Positions 27,986-37,123 are shown, counted from the first letter of the stretch. The stretch: 64,000 nt of DNA from Flavobacteriaceae bacterium (GCA_013373635.1 JABXHN010000022.1:186001-250000); one strand, 5' to 3'. Notes: a model not told the origin generated them from the letters alone. Program-made: numbers and translations.

Positions 27986-28010
27986 GACGACTAAAGATAC
28001 AAAAGGTTTA
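27986..28010 (-). promoter_or_regulatory. Candidate ECF-type promoter of the first sigma module
   Basis: The minus strand reads TAAAC, 16 bases, CGTC. This is the ECF arrangement of an AAC-containing -35 and a CGTC -10. It ends 20 bases before the sigma gene ATG, and the same layout stands before the second ECF gene at 48861-48885. Confidence 0.55.
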
Positions 28011-29831
28011 AGAAAGAGATTGAAGATTCACCAATTTATAATAGTGATTTTCATTAGCAATAAGCTGCTCGTGTGTCCCTTGTTCTAGGACCTTGCCGTT
28101 TTGCATTACAGCTATTTTATCAGCATTTTTAATGGTGGATAGCCTGTGAGCAATTACTAAGGTAGTCCTGTTTTGCATCAGTTTTTCTAAAGCATCTTGA
28201 ACGAGTTGTTCACTCTGTGTGTCTAGGGCAGAGGTAGCCTCATCGAGAATCATAATGGGAGGATTCTTTAAAATGGCTCTTGCGATGGCTAAACGTTGCT
28301 TTTGACCACCACTGAGTTTGTTACCACCATCGCCAATATTGGTTTGATACCCTTGTTCTAATTGCAAAATGAATTCATGAGCATTGGCTGCTTTTGCAGC
28401 TTCAATTACTTGTTCTTCATTGCAGTTTTCAACTCCAAGACAAATATTATTGATTACAGAATCATTAAAAAGAATGGATTCCTGAGATACAAAGGCCATA
28501 TTTGATCTCAGTGATTTAAGGCTAAAATCTTTGATATTATGACCGTCTATTTCAATCGCTCCCTTTTTAATTGGATAGAAGCGCATTAACAGATTCGCTA
28601 GGGTGGTTTTTCCAGAACCTGACTGTCCTACTAAGGCAAGTGTTTCCCCTTTGTTTAAACTCAGATTGACAGAATCGAGAACCTGCTTGTCTTCATAAGA
28701 AAAACTAAGTTCTTTAAATTCAATGGAACTCTTAAAGGTACTGAACTCTTTAGGGTCTTTTAGTTCATCTAAACCACTGTTGTCGTCGAGGACCTCTAGG
28801 ATACGGGCAGCAGCGGCATTTCCTTTTTTAAGACCGTAGGAAGCCTTACTGATCGCCTTGGCAGGAGTAAGAATATTATAAGCTAATCCCATATAAGCGA
28901 TAAAAGAAGAGGCTTCTAAACTTCCTTCGATTAAGACCATAGTACCACCGTACCACAGCAATACTCCAATAACTGCTATTCCTAGGAATTCAGAAGTTGG
29001 AGAAGCTAAATTTTGTCGGTTGAGCAAACTGTTTGAAAAGTGAAAAAAGCGATCGGTTGTATGGTGAAATAAGACTTTAAATTTCTTTTCAGCCACAAAA
29101 GCTTGAATGATTTTTAATCCTCCGAGTGATTCTTCAACAACAGATAGAATTTTCCCCTGTTCTTGTTGAACGCGATCTGATTTCTTTTTGAGCGATTTAC
29201 CAATTCTAGAGATGATTGCTCCAGATATCGGAATCACCACAAATACAAATAAGGTCAACTTAACAGAGATAAATAGCATCACTAGTAAGGTAAATACAAT
29301 CGTTAAAGGCTCACGAACGATGAGTTCTAAGATGGATAAAAAGGATGTTTGAACCTCAAGGACATCGGTTGTGATCCTCGAGAGCATATCTCCTTTTCGC
29401 TTATTGCTAAAGTAGAAAACAGGAAGAGATACAATTTTATCGTAAAGTGCATTGCGAATGTCTTTTAAAACTCCATTTCTGAGGAAAGTGATAAAATACA
29501 TCGCTAAATAGTTAAACAGGTTTTTGAGGAAAAAGAGCCCTAGGATGAGTCCAATCACCATAAAGAGTCCTCCGATTTCATCTTCACCACTAATTTGAGA
29601 TAAGTGGTAGTTGAGACTTTCTTGAACATAGGTTTTTAAATGACCTATCCCATCGTAAACAGGCTTTACTTCAACCTGTTTGGTCTTGTCAAAAAGCACA
29701 TCTAACATAGGGATGAGCGCTGCAAATGACAGTGCTGAGAACAAGGCATAGAGAATATTAAAGAATATATTGAGAAAGGCGTATTTCTTATACGGCCTGG
29801 CAAAACTCAATATTCTCTTAAAGTAGTTCAT
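28008..29831 (-). CDS. ABC exporter with fused membrane and ATPase domains (MsbA-like)
   Basis: A 607-residue half-transporter. Residues 1-320 contain six transmembrane helices, and the C-terminal ATPase has Walker A GQSGSGKTT, signature LSGGQKQR, Walker B MILDEATSALD and the H-loop IAHRLSTI. Such proteins work as homodimers in lipid or drug export; MsbA flips lipid A core. It is the last gene of a unit with DUF4199, a family 2 glycosyltransferase and a phosphohexomutase, three bases after the latter, so a role in envelope lipid or glycolipid export is inferred. Confidence 0.9.
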   Translation of the reverse strand: MNYFKRILSFARPYKKYAFLNIFFNILYALFSALSFAALIPMLDVLFDKTKQVEVKPVYDGIGHLKTYVQESLNYHLSQISGEDEIGGLFMVIGLILGLFFLKNLFNYLAMYFITFLRNGVLKDIRNALYDKIVSLPVFYFSNKRKGDMLSRITTDVLEVQTSFLSILELIVREPLTIVFTLLVMLFISVKLTLFVFVVIPISGAIISRIGKSLKKKSDRVQQEQGKILSVVEESLGGLKIIQAFVAEKKFKVLFHHTTDRFFHFSNSLLNRQNLASPTSEFLGIAVIGVLLWYGGTMVLIEGSLEASSFIAYMGLAYNILTPAKAISKASYGLKKGNAAAARILEVLDDNSGLDELKDPKEFSTFKSSIEFKELSFSYEDKQVLDSVNLSLNKGETLALVGQSGSGKTTLANLLMRFYPIKKGAIEIDGHNIKDFSLKSLRSNMAFVSQESILFNDSVINNICLGVENCNEEQVIEAAKAANAHEFILQLEQGYQTNIGDGGNKLSGGQKQRLAIARAILKNPPIMILDEATSALDTQSEQLVQDALEKLMQNRTTLVIAHRLSTIKNADKIAVMQNGKVLEQGTHEQLIANENHYYKLVNLQSLS

Positions 29832-29834
29832 CGT

Positions 29835-31535
29835 TTAATTGTTAAAGTCTTTTGCTATCGCATCGATTCGTTCTTGTAATTTTTGAGATGTACTGAGGTA
29901 ATCATCTATAGTTGCTAATGAAGCATTGACGCTGATATAAAATTTGATTTTAGGTTCCGTACCACTTGGTCTGGCTGCAATCATTGAACCTTTCTCGGTG
30001 TGAAAAATCAACACATTTGATTTAGGTAAATCAATGGTTGTTTCAGAGTTGTCTCTCAAGTCTTTAAGAGTAGACTCTTGATAATCCGCAACCTTGATTA
30101 CTTTTTCTCCTCCAATATTCTGTGGTGGCTGTTGTCTTAGATCCACCATCATTTGAGCGATTTCTTCAGCTCCTTTCTTTCCTTTTTTAACCAGTGAGAT
30201 CAAGTGTTCTTTATAACATCCGTGATCCTTGTAGAGCTCTAGTAGTCTCTGATACATACTGATGCCTTCAGATTTTGCATAAGTTGCAATTTCACAAGCT
30301 AATAGAGTAGAGGTTACCGCATCTTTATCTCTTACAAAGTCACCTACCATAAATCCATAGCTTTCTTCACCACCTCCTATAAAGTACTGTTGTTCTCTAT
30401 TTTTGATCGCATCAGCAATCCATTTAAAACCGGTAAGTGTTTCGATATATCCAACCTCATAAGCATCAGCAATGACCTTCATCATTGGAGTCGATACAAT
30501 GGTTGAGGCGATATAATCTCCTTTTTTAAAGCCTTTCTTTTGGCGCTCTTGCAATAAGAAGTCAATCATGAGCACCATAGTTTGATTTCCATTGAGTAGG
30601 ATTAGTTTTCCACTCTGGTCTCTGACAGCAATACCCAATCGATCAGAATCGGGATCGGTTCCAATGACAATATCAGCATGCACCTCATCTGCCAATTCTA
30701 GTGCCAATTTTAAAGCTTCTGGTTCTTCTGGATTCGGCGATTTTACTGTTGGAAAATTCCCATCGGGAACTCTTTGAGATTCTACTATGTGTACATTTTC
30801 GTAACCCGCTCTTTTAAGTACTTCTGGAATTGCTGTAATTGAAGTTCCGTGGAGCGGAGTAAAAACAATATTTAAATTCTCTTTATTTGGAGCTTTAAAA
30901 TCTCCATTGGCAACAGAAGCGTTAAAAAAGGCTTCATCAGTATCCTTTCCTAATAATTTAATTAGGGATGCATTGGCGTTGAAATTGATGTCTTTAAAGT
31001 CAATCGCATTGATATGATTGACGATTTCTTGATCCTGAGGAGGAACAATTTGTCCGCCATCGGCCCAATAGACCTTATAACCATTGTATTCAGGTGGATT
31101 GTGGGATGCAGTGAGTACAATTCCCGCCTGGCAATTGAGTTCTTTAACAGAAAAAGATAGGGCAGGAGTCGTTCGAAGTTCTGGATACAAATAAGCGATG
31201 ATACCATTTGCAGAAAGCACATTAGCTACAGTTTGAGCCAAAGTATTGGAGTTATTTCTACAATCGTAGGCAATAGCCACCTTTAATTCTTTTGTAGGAT
31301 AGAGCTCTTTTAAATAATTCGCTAATCCTTGAGTGTTTTTTCCAAGGGTATATTCGTTGATCCTATTGGTTCCAACTCCCATAACACCTCTCATTCCACC
31401 AGTGCCAAACTCTAAGTCTCTGTAAAAGCAATCCTCCAACAACTCTGGGTTTTGCTTCATTTTTAAAACCTCATTTACAGTGTCATTGTCAAAAAAGTCA
31501 TCTGTCCATTCCTGGGCGCGCTCTAAATAACTCAT
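29835..31535 (-). CDS. Phosphohexomutase (phosphoglucomutase/phosphomannomutase)
   Basis: A 566-residue enzyme of the alpha-D-phosphohexomutase family that interconverts hexose 1- and 6-phosphates through a phosphoserine. The active-site loop TASHNPPEYNGYK with the catalytic Ser, the metal loop GTDPDSDRLG, the sugar-specificity loop GGGEESYGF and the phosphate loop RPSGTEPKIK are all seen. Its size is close to the PgcA type of 570-600 residues, acting on glucose and possibly mannose. The ATG at 31535 is used; the longer reading needs a TTG. Gaps to both neighbours are 3-5 bases. Confidence 0.93.
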   Translation of the reverse strand: MSYLERAQEWTDDFFDNDTVNEVLKMKQNPELLEDCFYRDLEFGTGGMRGVMGVGTNRINEYTLGKNTQGLANYLKELYPTKELKVAIAYDCRNNSNTLAQTVANVLSANGIIAYLYPELRTTPALSFSVKELNCQAGIVLTASHNPPEYNGYKVYWADGGQIVPPQDQEIVNHINAIDFKDINFNANASLIKLLGKDTDEAFFNASVANGDFKAPNKENLNIVFTPLHGTSITAIPEVLKRAGYENVHIVESQRVPDGNFPTVKSPNPEEPEALKLALELADEVHADIVIGTDPDSDRLGIAVRDQSGKLILLNGNQTMVLMIDFLLQERQKKGFKKGDYIASTIVSTPMMKVIADAYEVGYIETLTGFKWIADAIKNREQQYFIGGGEESYGFMVGDFVRDKDAVTSTLLACEIATYAKSEGISMYQRLLELYKDHGCYKEHLISLVKKGKKGAEEIAQMMVDLRQQPPQNIGGEKVIKVADYQESTLKDLRDNSETTIDLPKSNVLIFHTEKGSMIAARPSGTEPKIKFYISVNASLATIDDYLSTSQKLQERIDAIAKDFNN

Positions 31536-31540
31536 CAATA

Positions 31541-32506
31541 TTATTCTTTCTTTTGTTTTTTAATACCTATTTTCTTTGAGATGTTGTAGTGGTTGGTTTG
31601 TTTTTGTTGACGGATTAGTAGTTCACCTACAAAACCAGCCAAAAAGAGTTGTGATCCTAAAAGGATACAAATTAGTGCTATGTAAAATTCAGGACGCTCT
31701 GTGATGAGTCTTCCTGTGGTATTGATAAAAAGTTTGTCAACCCCTAAATAGAGGGTAAATAAAAATCCTACAATAAAGACGATAACTCCCCAAGTTCCAA
31801 AAAAGTGCATGGGTCTTTTGCCGAATTTACCGACGAACCAAATGGTTATTAAATCTAAAAATCCATTGACAAATCTACTCATACCAAATTTTGTCTTTCC
31901 GTATTTTCTGGCTTGATGTTTTACAATATGCTCCCCTATATTTGAATAGCCTGCATTTTTAGCAAGAACTGGAATATAACGGTGCATTTCACCAGTTACT
32001 TTGATGTTTTTTACAACTTCATTTTTATAAGCCTTAATTCCGCAATTAAAATCGTGAAGTTTGATTCCTGAGGTTTTACGAGCAGCCCAATTGAAGAGTT
32101 TAGAAGGAATGTTCTTCAATAACACAGAATCAAATCGCTTCTTTTTCCATCCAGATACCAACTGATAACCTTGATGCTTAATCATCTGGAAAAGCATTGG
32201 AATCTCTTCTGGATTATCTTGAAGATCAGCATCCATTGTGATGATGACTTCACCCTCAGCTAGTTCAAAACCTGCGTCTAAAGCTTGAGATTTTCCAAAG
32301 TTTTTGGAAAACTTAATTCCTTTAATTTCTGAATGTTTTTCTGAGAGTTCTTCTATGAGATTCCACGAACCATCATCACTTCCATCATCGATAAAGATGA
32401 CCTCATAAGAAAAAGAATTGGACTGCATCACCGATGCAATCCAATTGTATAATTCTCTTAAAGATTCTTCTTCGTTTAATAAAGGTATGACTACAGAAAT
32501 CTGCAT
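31541..32506 (-). CDS. Family 2 glycosyltransferase, dolichol-phosphate-sugar-synthase type
   Basis: A 321-residue enzyme from the ATG at 32506; a TTG seven codons earlier is rejected. The GT-A domain begins SVVIPLLNEEES, with FIDDGSDDGSW and the nucleotide/metal motif DADLQDNPEEIP. Two C-terminal transmembrane segments (about 230-255 and 270-295) match the ArnC/DPM1 type, which moves a sugar onto polyprenyl phosphate at the inner face of the membrane. It is co-transcribed with the phosphohexomutase and ABC exporter genes, which suggests a shared envelope glycan role. Sugar and lipid acceptor are unknown. Confidence 0.9.
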   Translation of the reverse strand: MQISVVIPLLNEEESLRELYNWIASVMQSNSFSYEVIFIDDGSDDGSWNLIEELSEKHSEIKGIKFSKNFGKSQALDAGFELAEGEVIITMDADLQDNPEEIPMLFQMIKHQGYQLVSGWKKKRFDSVLLKNIPSKLFNWAARKTSGIKLHDFNCGIKAYKNEVVKNIKVTGEMHRYIPVLAKNAGYSNIGEHIVKHQARKYGKTKFGMSRFVNGFLDLITIWFVGKFGKRPMHFFGTWGVIVFIVGFLFTLYLGVDKLFINTTGRLITERPEFYIALICILLGSQLFLAGFVGELLIRQQKQTNHYNISKKIGIKKQKKE

Positions 32507-32542
32507 AGGTGTGATTTGAGTCAACAAAAATACGTTTTTTGT

Positions 32543-33061
32543 TTACTCTTCTCTCTTCTTTTTTAAGATTACTCCTGATAACAGCCCAATAATTAAGCCC
32601 AAAAGAGTGTTCATAATAATCATCATTGGATAGGTGATCCACTTCATGCTTTTTTGAGTCTCAATTGCTTGATCAACTTGCTCATCTGACATTTGTGGAT
32701 AAGTGTCTATGATTGTTTGTCTTCCAATTTCATATGATTTATCCCAAAAATCAGGTTCGATGACATTAGCGAGTATTAATAAGTATACAATACTTATAAG
32801 AGCAGCAATAACTCCTGCTCCTGAACCGATTTTAATCGCTTCTTTAACTGTTAAGAATCCTTCGTTGTCTTTTTTAAAGGTTTTAACACCGACAAAAATA
32901 ATTACTAATGCAGCGAGAATACCGATGATACTTTGAACTGGGCTTTGTTCATATAGCATATCCATCATATAGATCATTACGCTAAAAACAACTCCTACAA
33001 TACCTAGAAGTCCACCGTAAGTTAAGGCGTATTTACCTGTTTTTGGTCCATTTTGTTCCAT
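32543..33061 (-). CDS. DUF4199 integral membrane protein
   Basis: A 172-residue protein with four hydrophobic segments (about 17-34, 43-60, 80-98 and 145-166) and a large polar loop between the last two. This matches the Bacteroidota family DUF4199, whose function is unknown. It begins the unit that continues with the glycosyltransferase 36 bases on. It ends in a basic KKKREE tail. Confidence 0.87.
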   Translation of the reverse strand: MEQNGPKTGKYALTYGGLLGIVGVVFSVMIYMMDMLYEQSPVQSIIGILAALVIIFVGVKTFKKDNEGFLTVKEAIKIGSGAGVIAALISIVYLLILANVIEPDFWDKSYEIGRQTIIDTYPQMSDEQVDQAIETQKSMKWITYPMMIIMNTLLGLIIGLLSGVILKKKREE

Positions 33062-33119
33062 GAGATTTGGTTTTAAGTTTAATAAGTTAAAGATACATCA
33101 TTATTTTTTTAATCAAACA

Positions 33120-33149
33120 TTGTTGGTTTAATAAAAAAGATTAAATTTG
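33120..33149 (+). promoter_or_regulatory. Promoter of rpmE2 (L31)
   Basis: TTG at 33120-33122, a 19-base spacer, then TAAATTTG at 33142-33149, an exact TAnnTTTG. The ATG follows 27 bases later. Confidence 0.7.
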
Positions 33150-33176
33150 CAGTCCAAAATCAGAAGTAATTAGATC

Positions 33177-33428
33177 ATGAAACAAGGAATTCATCCAGAG
33201 AATTATAGATTAGTAGCATTCAAAGATATGTCCAACGAAGATGTATTCATTACTAAATCTACTGTAGAAGCAAAAGAAACAATCGAAGTTGAGGGTGTTG
33301 AATACCCATTGGTAAAGTTAGAGATTTCTAGAACTTCTCACCCTTTTTACACAGGTAAAACTAAATTGGTTGATACAGCAGGACGTATCGATAAATTCAA
33401 GAACAAATACAAGAAATTCCAGAAGTAA
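33177..33428 (+). CDS. rpmE2: 50S ribosomal protein L31, type B
   Basis: An 83-residue ribosomal protein of the zinc-free type: it lacks the paired cysteines of type A, and the family motifs HPFYTGK and [10 protein letters not shown] are present. It begins with [11 protein letters not shown], typical of the type. It is a single gene with its own promoter and a very strong terminator. Bacteria that carry both types use B under zinc shortage; whether type A exists elsewhere cannot be seen here. Confidence 0.97.
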   Translation: MKQGIHPENYRLVAFKDMSNEDVFITKSTVEAKETIEVEGVEYPLVKLEISRTSHPFYTGKTKLVDTAGRIDKFKNKYKKFQK

Positions 33429-33452
33429 GGAATTTTTTAACCTTATATTTAA

Positions 33453-33489
33453 GTCACGTTTCAATTGAGGTTGAAACGTGACTTTTTTG
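33453..33489 (+). terminator. Terminator of rpmE2
   Basis: A perfect 12-bp stem: GTCACGTTTCAA (33453-33464) and TTGAAACGTGAC (33471-33482), with a 6-base loop, followed by TTTTTT. Confidence 0.93.
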
Positions 33490-33502
33490 TTGATTATATT
33501 TG
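33471..33502 (+). promoter_or_regulatory. Candidate promoter of the GlmU-like gene, inside the L31 terminator
   Basis: TATATTTG (33495-33502) is an exact TAnnTTTG, and a TTG at 33471-33473 lies 21 bases upstream, in the right arm of the L31 terminator. Only four bases separate the -7 box from the ATG at 33507, so the message may be leaderless. Confidence 0.5.
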
Positions 33503-33506
33503 TATT

Positions 33507-34676
33507 ATGAATATCGTATTATTTGATTCTAAAGAACGGATTAACTTTCTTCCATTGACATATACAAGGCCTATGGCTGATATGCGTATGGGAATGATGA
33601 CTTTTAGAGAGCGCTGGGAGCACTATTTAGGTGTTTCAAGCTCGAGTCTTACAGAAGGTTATTTAAGTACAAAGTATTCACTCACTCTTGAATCAGATAA
33701 TTTATTTATTCACGGCACTCTTGTTGCTACGCAGCAATTAGTGGAGCAAATCAATCAATTGACCATTGGACAAGGATTGACCTATGAAGGAGATTTGATT
33801 GCCTACAGATCTTCAAATAGTGTAGAGGATCTCAATATGCTTCAATTGACAGCCTTGGACTTTAAGGTATTAGTATTAAAGCAAGTTTGGGAGTTGTTCG
33901 TTAATAACGATACAGTTCTCAGAGCTGATTTTGAGTTGTTGACAAAGGGCAGAGAGAGTGCTCCTATACCAGAGCACTGTACTGTCATCAATCCCGAACA
34001 ATTCTTTATGGAAGAAGGGGCTAGCATTTCATGTAGCGTATTTAACGCTTCTACTGGACCAATCTACATCGGAAAAAATGCTGAGGTGATGGAGTCATCT
34101 GCGATTAGAGGTCCTTTTTCTCTAGGGGAACATTCCACTGTAAAAATGGCTAGTAAATTCTACGGAGCTATCAGTATCGGACCTCATTGTAAGGTTGGTG
34201 GAGAAATCAACAATTCAATTGTCTTTGGTTATTCCAATAAAGGTCACGATGGGTTTTTAGGAAATTCAGTTATTGGAGAATGGTGCAATTTTGGAGCAGA
34301 TACCAACACCTCAAATTTAAAGAACGATTATTCAATCACCCGACTTTGGAATTACGCTCAAAATAGGTTTGTTTCGACTGGTAGACAGTTTTGTGGACTG
34401 ATTATGGGAGATCATTCTAAATCGGCTATTAATACCATGTTTAATACGGCAACGGTAGTTGGAGTAAGCTCTACTGTTTTTGGATCTGGCTTTGTGAAGA
34501 ACTTTGTCCCAAGTTTTAGCTGGGGTGGTGAAAAGAATTCGACAACCTACCTGTTAAACAAGGCACTAGATACCGCAGAGCGAGTTATGGAACGAAGGTC
34601 TATAGTGCTCAGTGAAGAAGATAAGGCGATTCTCGAAGAGGTCTTTGAGCAATCTAAAGCTTATAGAAAAGATTAA
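33507..34676 (+). CDS. GlmU-family protein (alternative bacterial GlmU)
   Basis: A 389-residue protein from the ATG at 33507; longer readings would start in the L31 terminator. The N-terminus (FDSKERINFLPLTYTRPMADMRMG) is a nucleotidyltransferase-like segment. From about residue 180 on, hexapeptide repeats of the left-handed beta-helix type are visible (ISIGPHCKVGGEINNSIVF, SVIGEWCNFGADTNTS). This fits the Bacteroidota family of putative UDP-GlcNAc diphosphorylase/glucosamine-1-phosphate acetyltransferases that replaces classical GlmU; its activity is less well proven. It is one base from mtaB and probably co-transcribed. Confidence 0.85.
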   Translation: MNIVLFDSKERINFLPLTYTRPMADMRMGMMTFRERWEHYLGVSSSSLTEGYLSTKYSLTLESDNLFIHGTLVATQQLVEQINQLTIGQGLTYEGDLIAYRSSNSVEDLNMLQLTALDFKVLVLKQVWELFVNNDTVLRADFELLTKGRESAPIPEHCTVINPEQFFMEEGASISCSVFNASTGPIYIGKNAEVMESSAIRGPFSLGEHSTVKMASKFYGAISIGPHCKVGGEINNSIVFGYSNKGHDGFLGNSVIGEWCNFGADTNTSNLKNDYSITRLWNYAQNRFVSTGRQFCGLIMGDHSKSAINTMFNTATVVGVSSTVFGSGFVKNFVPSFSWGGEKNSTTYLLNKALDTAERVMERRSIVLSEEDKAILEEVFEQSKAYRKD

Positions 34677-34677
34677 A

Positions 34678-36003
34678 ATGAAGCTTGAAGTAAATTCTAA
34701 AAAAGTAGCTTTTTACACCCTCGGGTGTAAACTCAATTTTTCTGAGACCGATACCATTAAACGTTCTTTTGAAGCGGAGAACTTTAAATCCGTTTCTTTT
34801 GATGAATATGCGGATATCTATGTTATCAATACTTGTTCGGTTACTGAAAATGCCGATAAGAAATTCAAGAATTACGTCAAGAAAGCTCAAAAACAAAACC
34901 CCAATGCCTTTGTTGCAGCTGTAGGATGTTACGCTCAATTAAAACCGGAGGAGTTAGCCGCAGTCGATGGAGTAGACCTTGTGTTGGGAACCAAAGAAAA
35001 ATTTCAGCTCACTTCCTACTTAAACGATTTGACCAAAAATGAATTTGGTCAGGTTCACGCTTGTGAAATTGAAGAGTCAGATTTTTATGTAGGCTCTTAT
35101 GCAATCGGAGGAAGAACAAGAGCCTTTTTAAAAGTTCAAGACGGTTGTGATTACAAATGCACCTATTGTACGATTCCACTTGCTAGAGGAATCTCTAGAT
35201 CAGATACCTTAGAACGCGTTTTGGAAAATGCTGCAGAAATATCATCCAAAGGAATTAAAGAAATAGTGCTTACTGGAGTGAATATCGGTGATTACGGTAA
35301 GGGTGAATTTGGAAATAAGAAACACTTACACACCTTTTTTGATTTAGTTCAGGCACTAGATAAGGTTGAGGGAATATCAAGATTGAGAATATCCTCTATT
35401 GAACCCAATCTTCTCAAAAATGACGTGATTGATTTTGTGAGTCAATCTCGCTCTTTTGTCCCTCACTTTCACATTCCATTGCAATCGGGAAGTGATGCGC
35501 TTTTAAAGCTGATGAAAAGACGTTACTTAACTGATTTGTATACCGAAAGGGTGAGTCAAATCAAGTCAGTAATGCCAGATGCTTGTATTGGTGTGGATGT
35601 CATTGTAGGCTTTCCAGGGGAAACTGATGAACACTTTTTGGAAACCTATCGCTATCTTTCTGAGTTAGGAGTATCCTATCTACACGTTTTTACCTATTCT
35701 GAACGAGAAAATACAGAAGCTATCGATATGGATGGGGTGGTTCCTCAAGAAGTAAGAGCTAAGCGTTCCAAAATGCTCAGAGGTCTTTCTTCAAAACTCA
35801 GACATGCCTTTTATGAATCCCAATTAGGTACAGAGCGCAATGTTTTATTCGAGGGGGAGAATAAAAAAGGATACATCCACGGCTTTACAGAAAACTACGT
35901 CAAAGTAAAAGCTCCATGGGATCCATCACTTGTCAATACCATGCACAAGGTTATCCTTAAAAGTATCGATGAGGATGGTTTGGTTCGATTTGAATACGCA
36001 TAA
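34678..36003 (+). CDS. mtaB: tRNA (t6A37) C2-methylthiotransferase, MtaB
   Basis: This radical-SAM enzyme adds a methylthio group to t6A37 in tRNAs reading ANN codons. The 441-residue protein has the three methylthiotransferase parts. The N-terminal UPF0004 domain has YTLGCKLNFSETD, INTCSVTENADKKF and AVGCYAQ cysteines for one iron-sulfur cluster. The radical-SAM domain has the CDYKCTYC (CxxxCxxC) motif, and a short TRAM domain ends the protein. KxNFSETD is typical of MtaB rather than MiaB. The ATG at 34678, one base after the upstream stop, is preferred to an earlier in-frame codon inside the GlmU-like gene. Confidence 0.93.
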   Translation: MKLEVNSKKVAFYTLGCKLNFSETDTIKRSFEAENFKSVSFDEYADIYVINTCSVTENADKKFKNYVKKAQKQNPNAFVAAVGCYAQLKPEELAAVDGVDLVLGTKEKFQLTSYLNDLTKNEFGQVHACEIEESDFYVGSYAIGGRTRAFLKVQDGCDYKCTYCTIPLARGISRSDTLERVLENAAEISSKGIKEIVLTGVNIGDYGKGEFGNKKHLHTFFDLVQALDKVEGISRLRISSIEPNLLKNDVIDFVSQSRSFVPHFHIPLQSGSDALLKLMKRRYLTDLYTERVSQIKSVMPDACIGVDVIVGFPGETDEHFLETYRYLSELGVSYLHVFTYSERENTEAIDMDGVVPQEVRAKRSKMLRGLSSKLRHAFYESQLGTERNVLFEGENKKGYIHGFTENYVKVKAPWDPSLVNTMHKVILKSIDEDGLVRFEYA

Positions 36004-36005
36004 AA

Positions 36006-36029
36006 AAAGACGAGTGGCTGCTCGTCTTT
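36006..36029. terminator. Bidirectional terminator after mtaB
   Basis: A 9-bp stem, AAAGACGAG (36006-36014) and CTCGTCTTT (36021-36029), with a 6-base loop. Poly-A lies on the left and a T/A-rich run on the right. It sits between convergent genes. Confidence 0.75.
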
Positions 36030-36055
36030 AAAAAAAAATAGAATTTGTTCGGTTG

Positions 36056-36349
36056 TTATATTCGAATGCCTACCGGAAGCATTTCTTTGTAGCGTCTGTT
36101 TTTTCTAAGAAAAACAGCAACCTCAGGACAGGTTGGTACCACTCTTAAATTTTTTTCTTGTATTTCATCTAATACTGCAACTATGAATTGATCTCTAAAT
36201 GATTTACTGTTTACTTCTTGAGGGATAATGAGTTTTGTCAGAAAAATCTTTCGTTCCTGAGCCGAATACTCGATCTTACATAAGTGATTGTCAACTGTTG
36301 TTTCAAATTGTCTTAAAAAACCATTGTCGGTGATCATTAAATTGCCCAT
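36056..36349 (-). CDS. Small GNAT-like acetyltransferase (COG2388 type)
   Basis: A 97-residue protein of the short YjdJ-like GNAT family. It ends in the recognisable run PTCPEVAVFLRKNRRYKEML, where the P-x-CP motif followed by a hydrophobic helix forms the acetyl-CoA cleft. The N-terminal half is a beta sheet (FETTVDNHLCKIEYS). The substrate is unknown. It is a lone gene that converges on mtaB. Either ATG (36349 or 36337) would serve as a start. Confidence 0.72.
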   Translation of the reverse strand: MGNLMITDNGFLRQFETTVDNHLCKIEYSAQERKIFLTKLIIPQEVNSKSFRDQFIVAVLDEIQEKNLRVVPTCPEVAVFLRKNRRYKEMLPVGIRI

Positions 36350-36454
36350 ATATTGTAATTTTAGAACACGAATCGTTTGTGAACGTAATTATTTGCCAAA
36401 AAAAGTAAGCTAATTTAGTTAAATAAATCATAATATCCTAACAATTAATAAGAT

Positions 36455-37123
36455 ATGAATTCACTTAAACCACAAAAACAAACTGTTTATTGTATTCCGG
36501 GTTTAAGTGCTTCAAAATCGATATTTGAATACTTACCCCATAGCGATTCTGTTGAGTATGTTTTATTGGACCAAAAGTTTCCATTAGCTGGAGAATCTTT
36601 TGATAGTTATATCGAGCGATGGTCAAAAGAAATCAAGATTGAAAATGCAATTGTAATTGGCGTTTCTTTTGGAGGAATTATCGCTCAAGAGCTTGTAAAA
36701 CACAAAGCCATTTCTAAAATAATACTTATATCGAGTGTTCGATCACCTAGAGATTATTCCTCAATGATGAAAGTGTTCAAATATATAAGGATCTATAAAT
36801 TATTATTAACTAGGATTCTAAAGAAGATTTACAAGATTGAGCAAAATCCTAAGACCGAACACCAAAGAAAAATGAGTGCTATGCTCAAAAAGTATCTTCC
36901 CTACAGAGATCCCTATTATGTGAAGTGGTCTGCAGAAAAAATTATCAATTGGATCCCTGCAGAGATATCAATTCCTGTGCTACAAATTCACGGAACTAAA
37001 GATGAAATCTTTCCATTTGCTAAAACAAAAAAAGCCATCTCGATAAAAGATGGCACTCATGCAATGATTGTAACTAAGCGAAAATGGTTTGAAGAAAATC
37101 TTCTAAACTATTTAATCGATTAG
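36455..37123 (+). CDS. Alpha/beta hydrolase
   Basis: A 222-residue hydrolase with the nucleophile elbow GVSFGG (Ser near residue 71), a probable acid in GTKDEIFPF, and the catalytic His in DGTHAMI. There is no signal peptide. A basic, helical lid region lies between residues 100 and 145. The substrate is unknown. Its stop codon overlaps that of the convergent TPR-like gene by 4 bases. It begins 106 bases after a divergent small acetyltransferase gene. Confidence 0.8.
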   Translation: MNSLKPQKQTVYCIPGLSASKSIFEYLPHSDSVEYVLLDQKFPLAGESFDSYIERWSKEIKIENAIVIGVSFGGIIAQELVKHKAISKIILISSVRSPRDYSSMMKVFKYIRIYKLLLTRILKKIYKIEQNPKTEHQRKMSAMLKKYLPYRDPYYVKWSAEKIINWIPAEISIPVLQIHGTKDEIFPFAKTKKAISIKDGTHAMIVTKRKWFEENLLNYLID

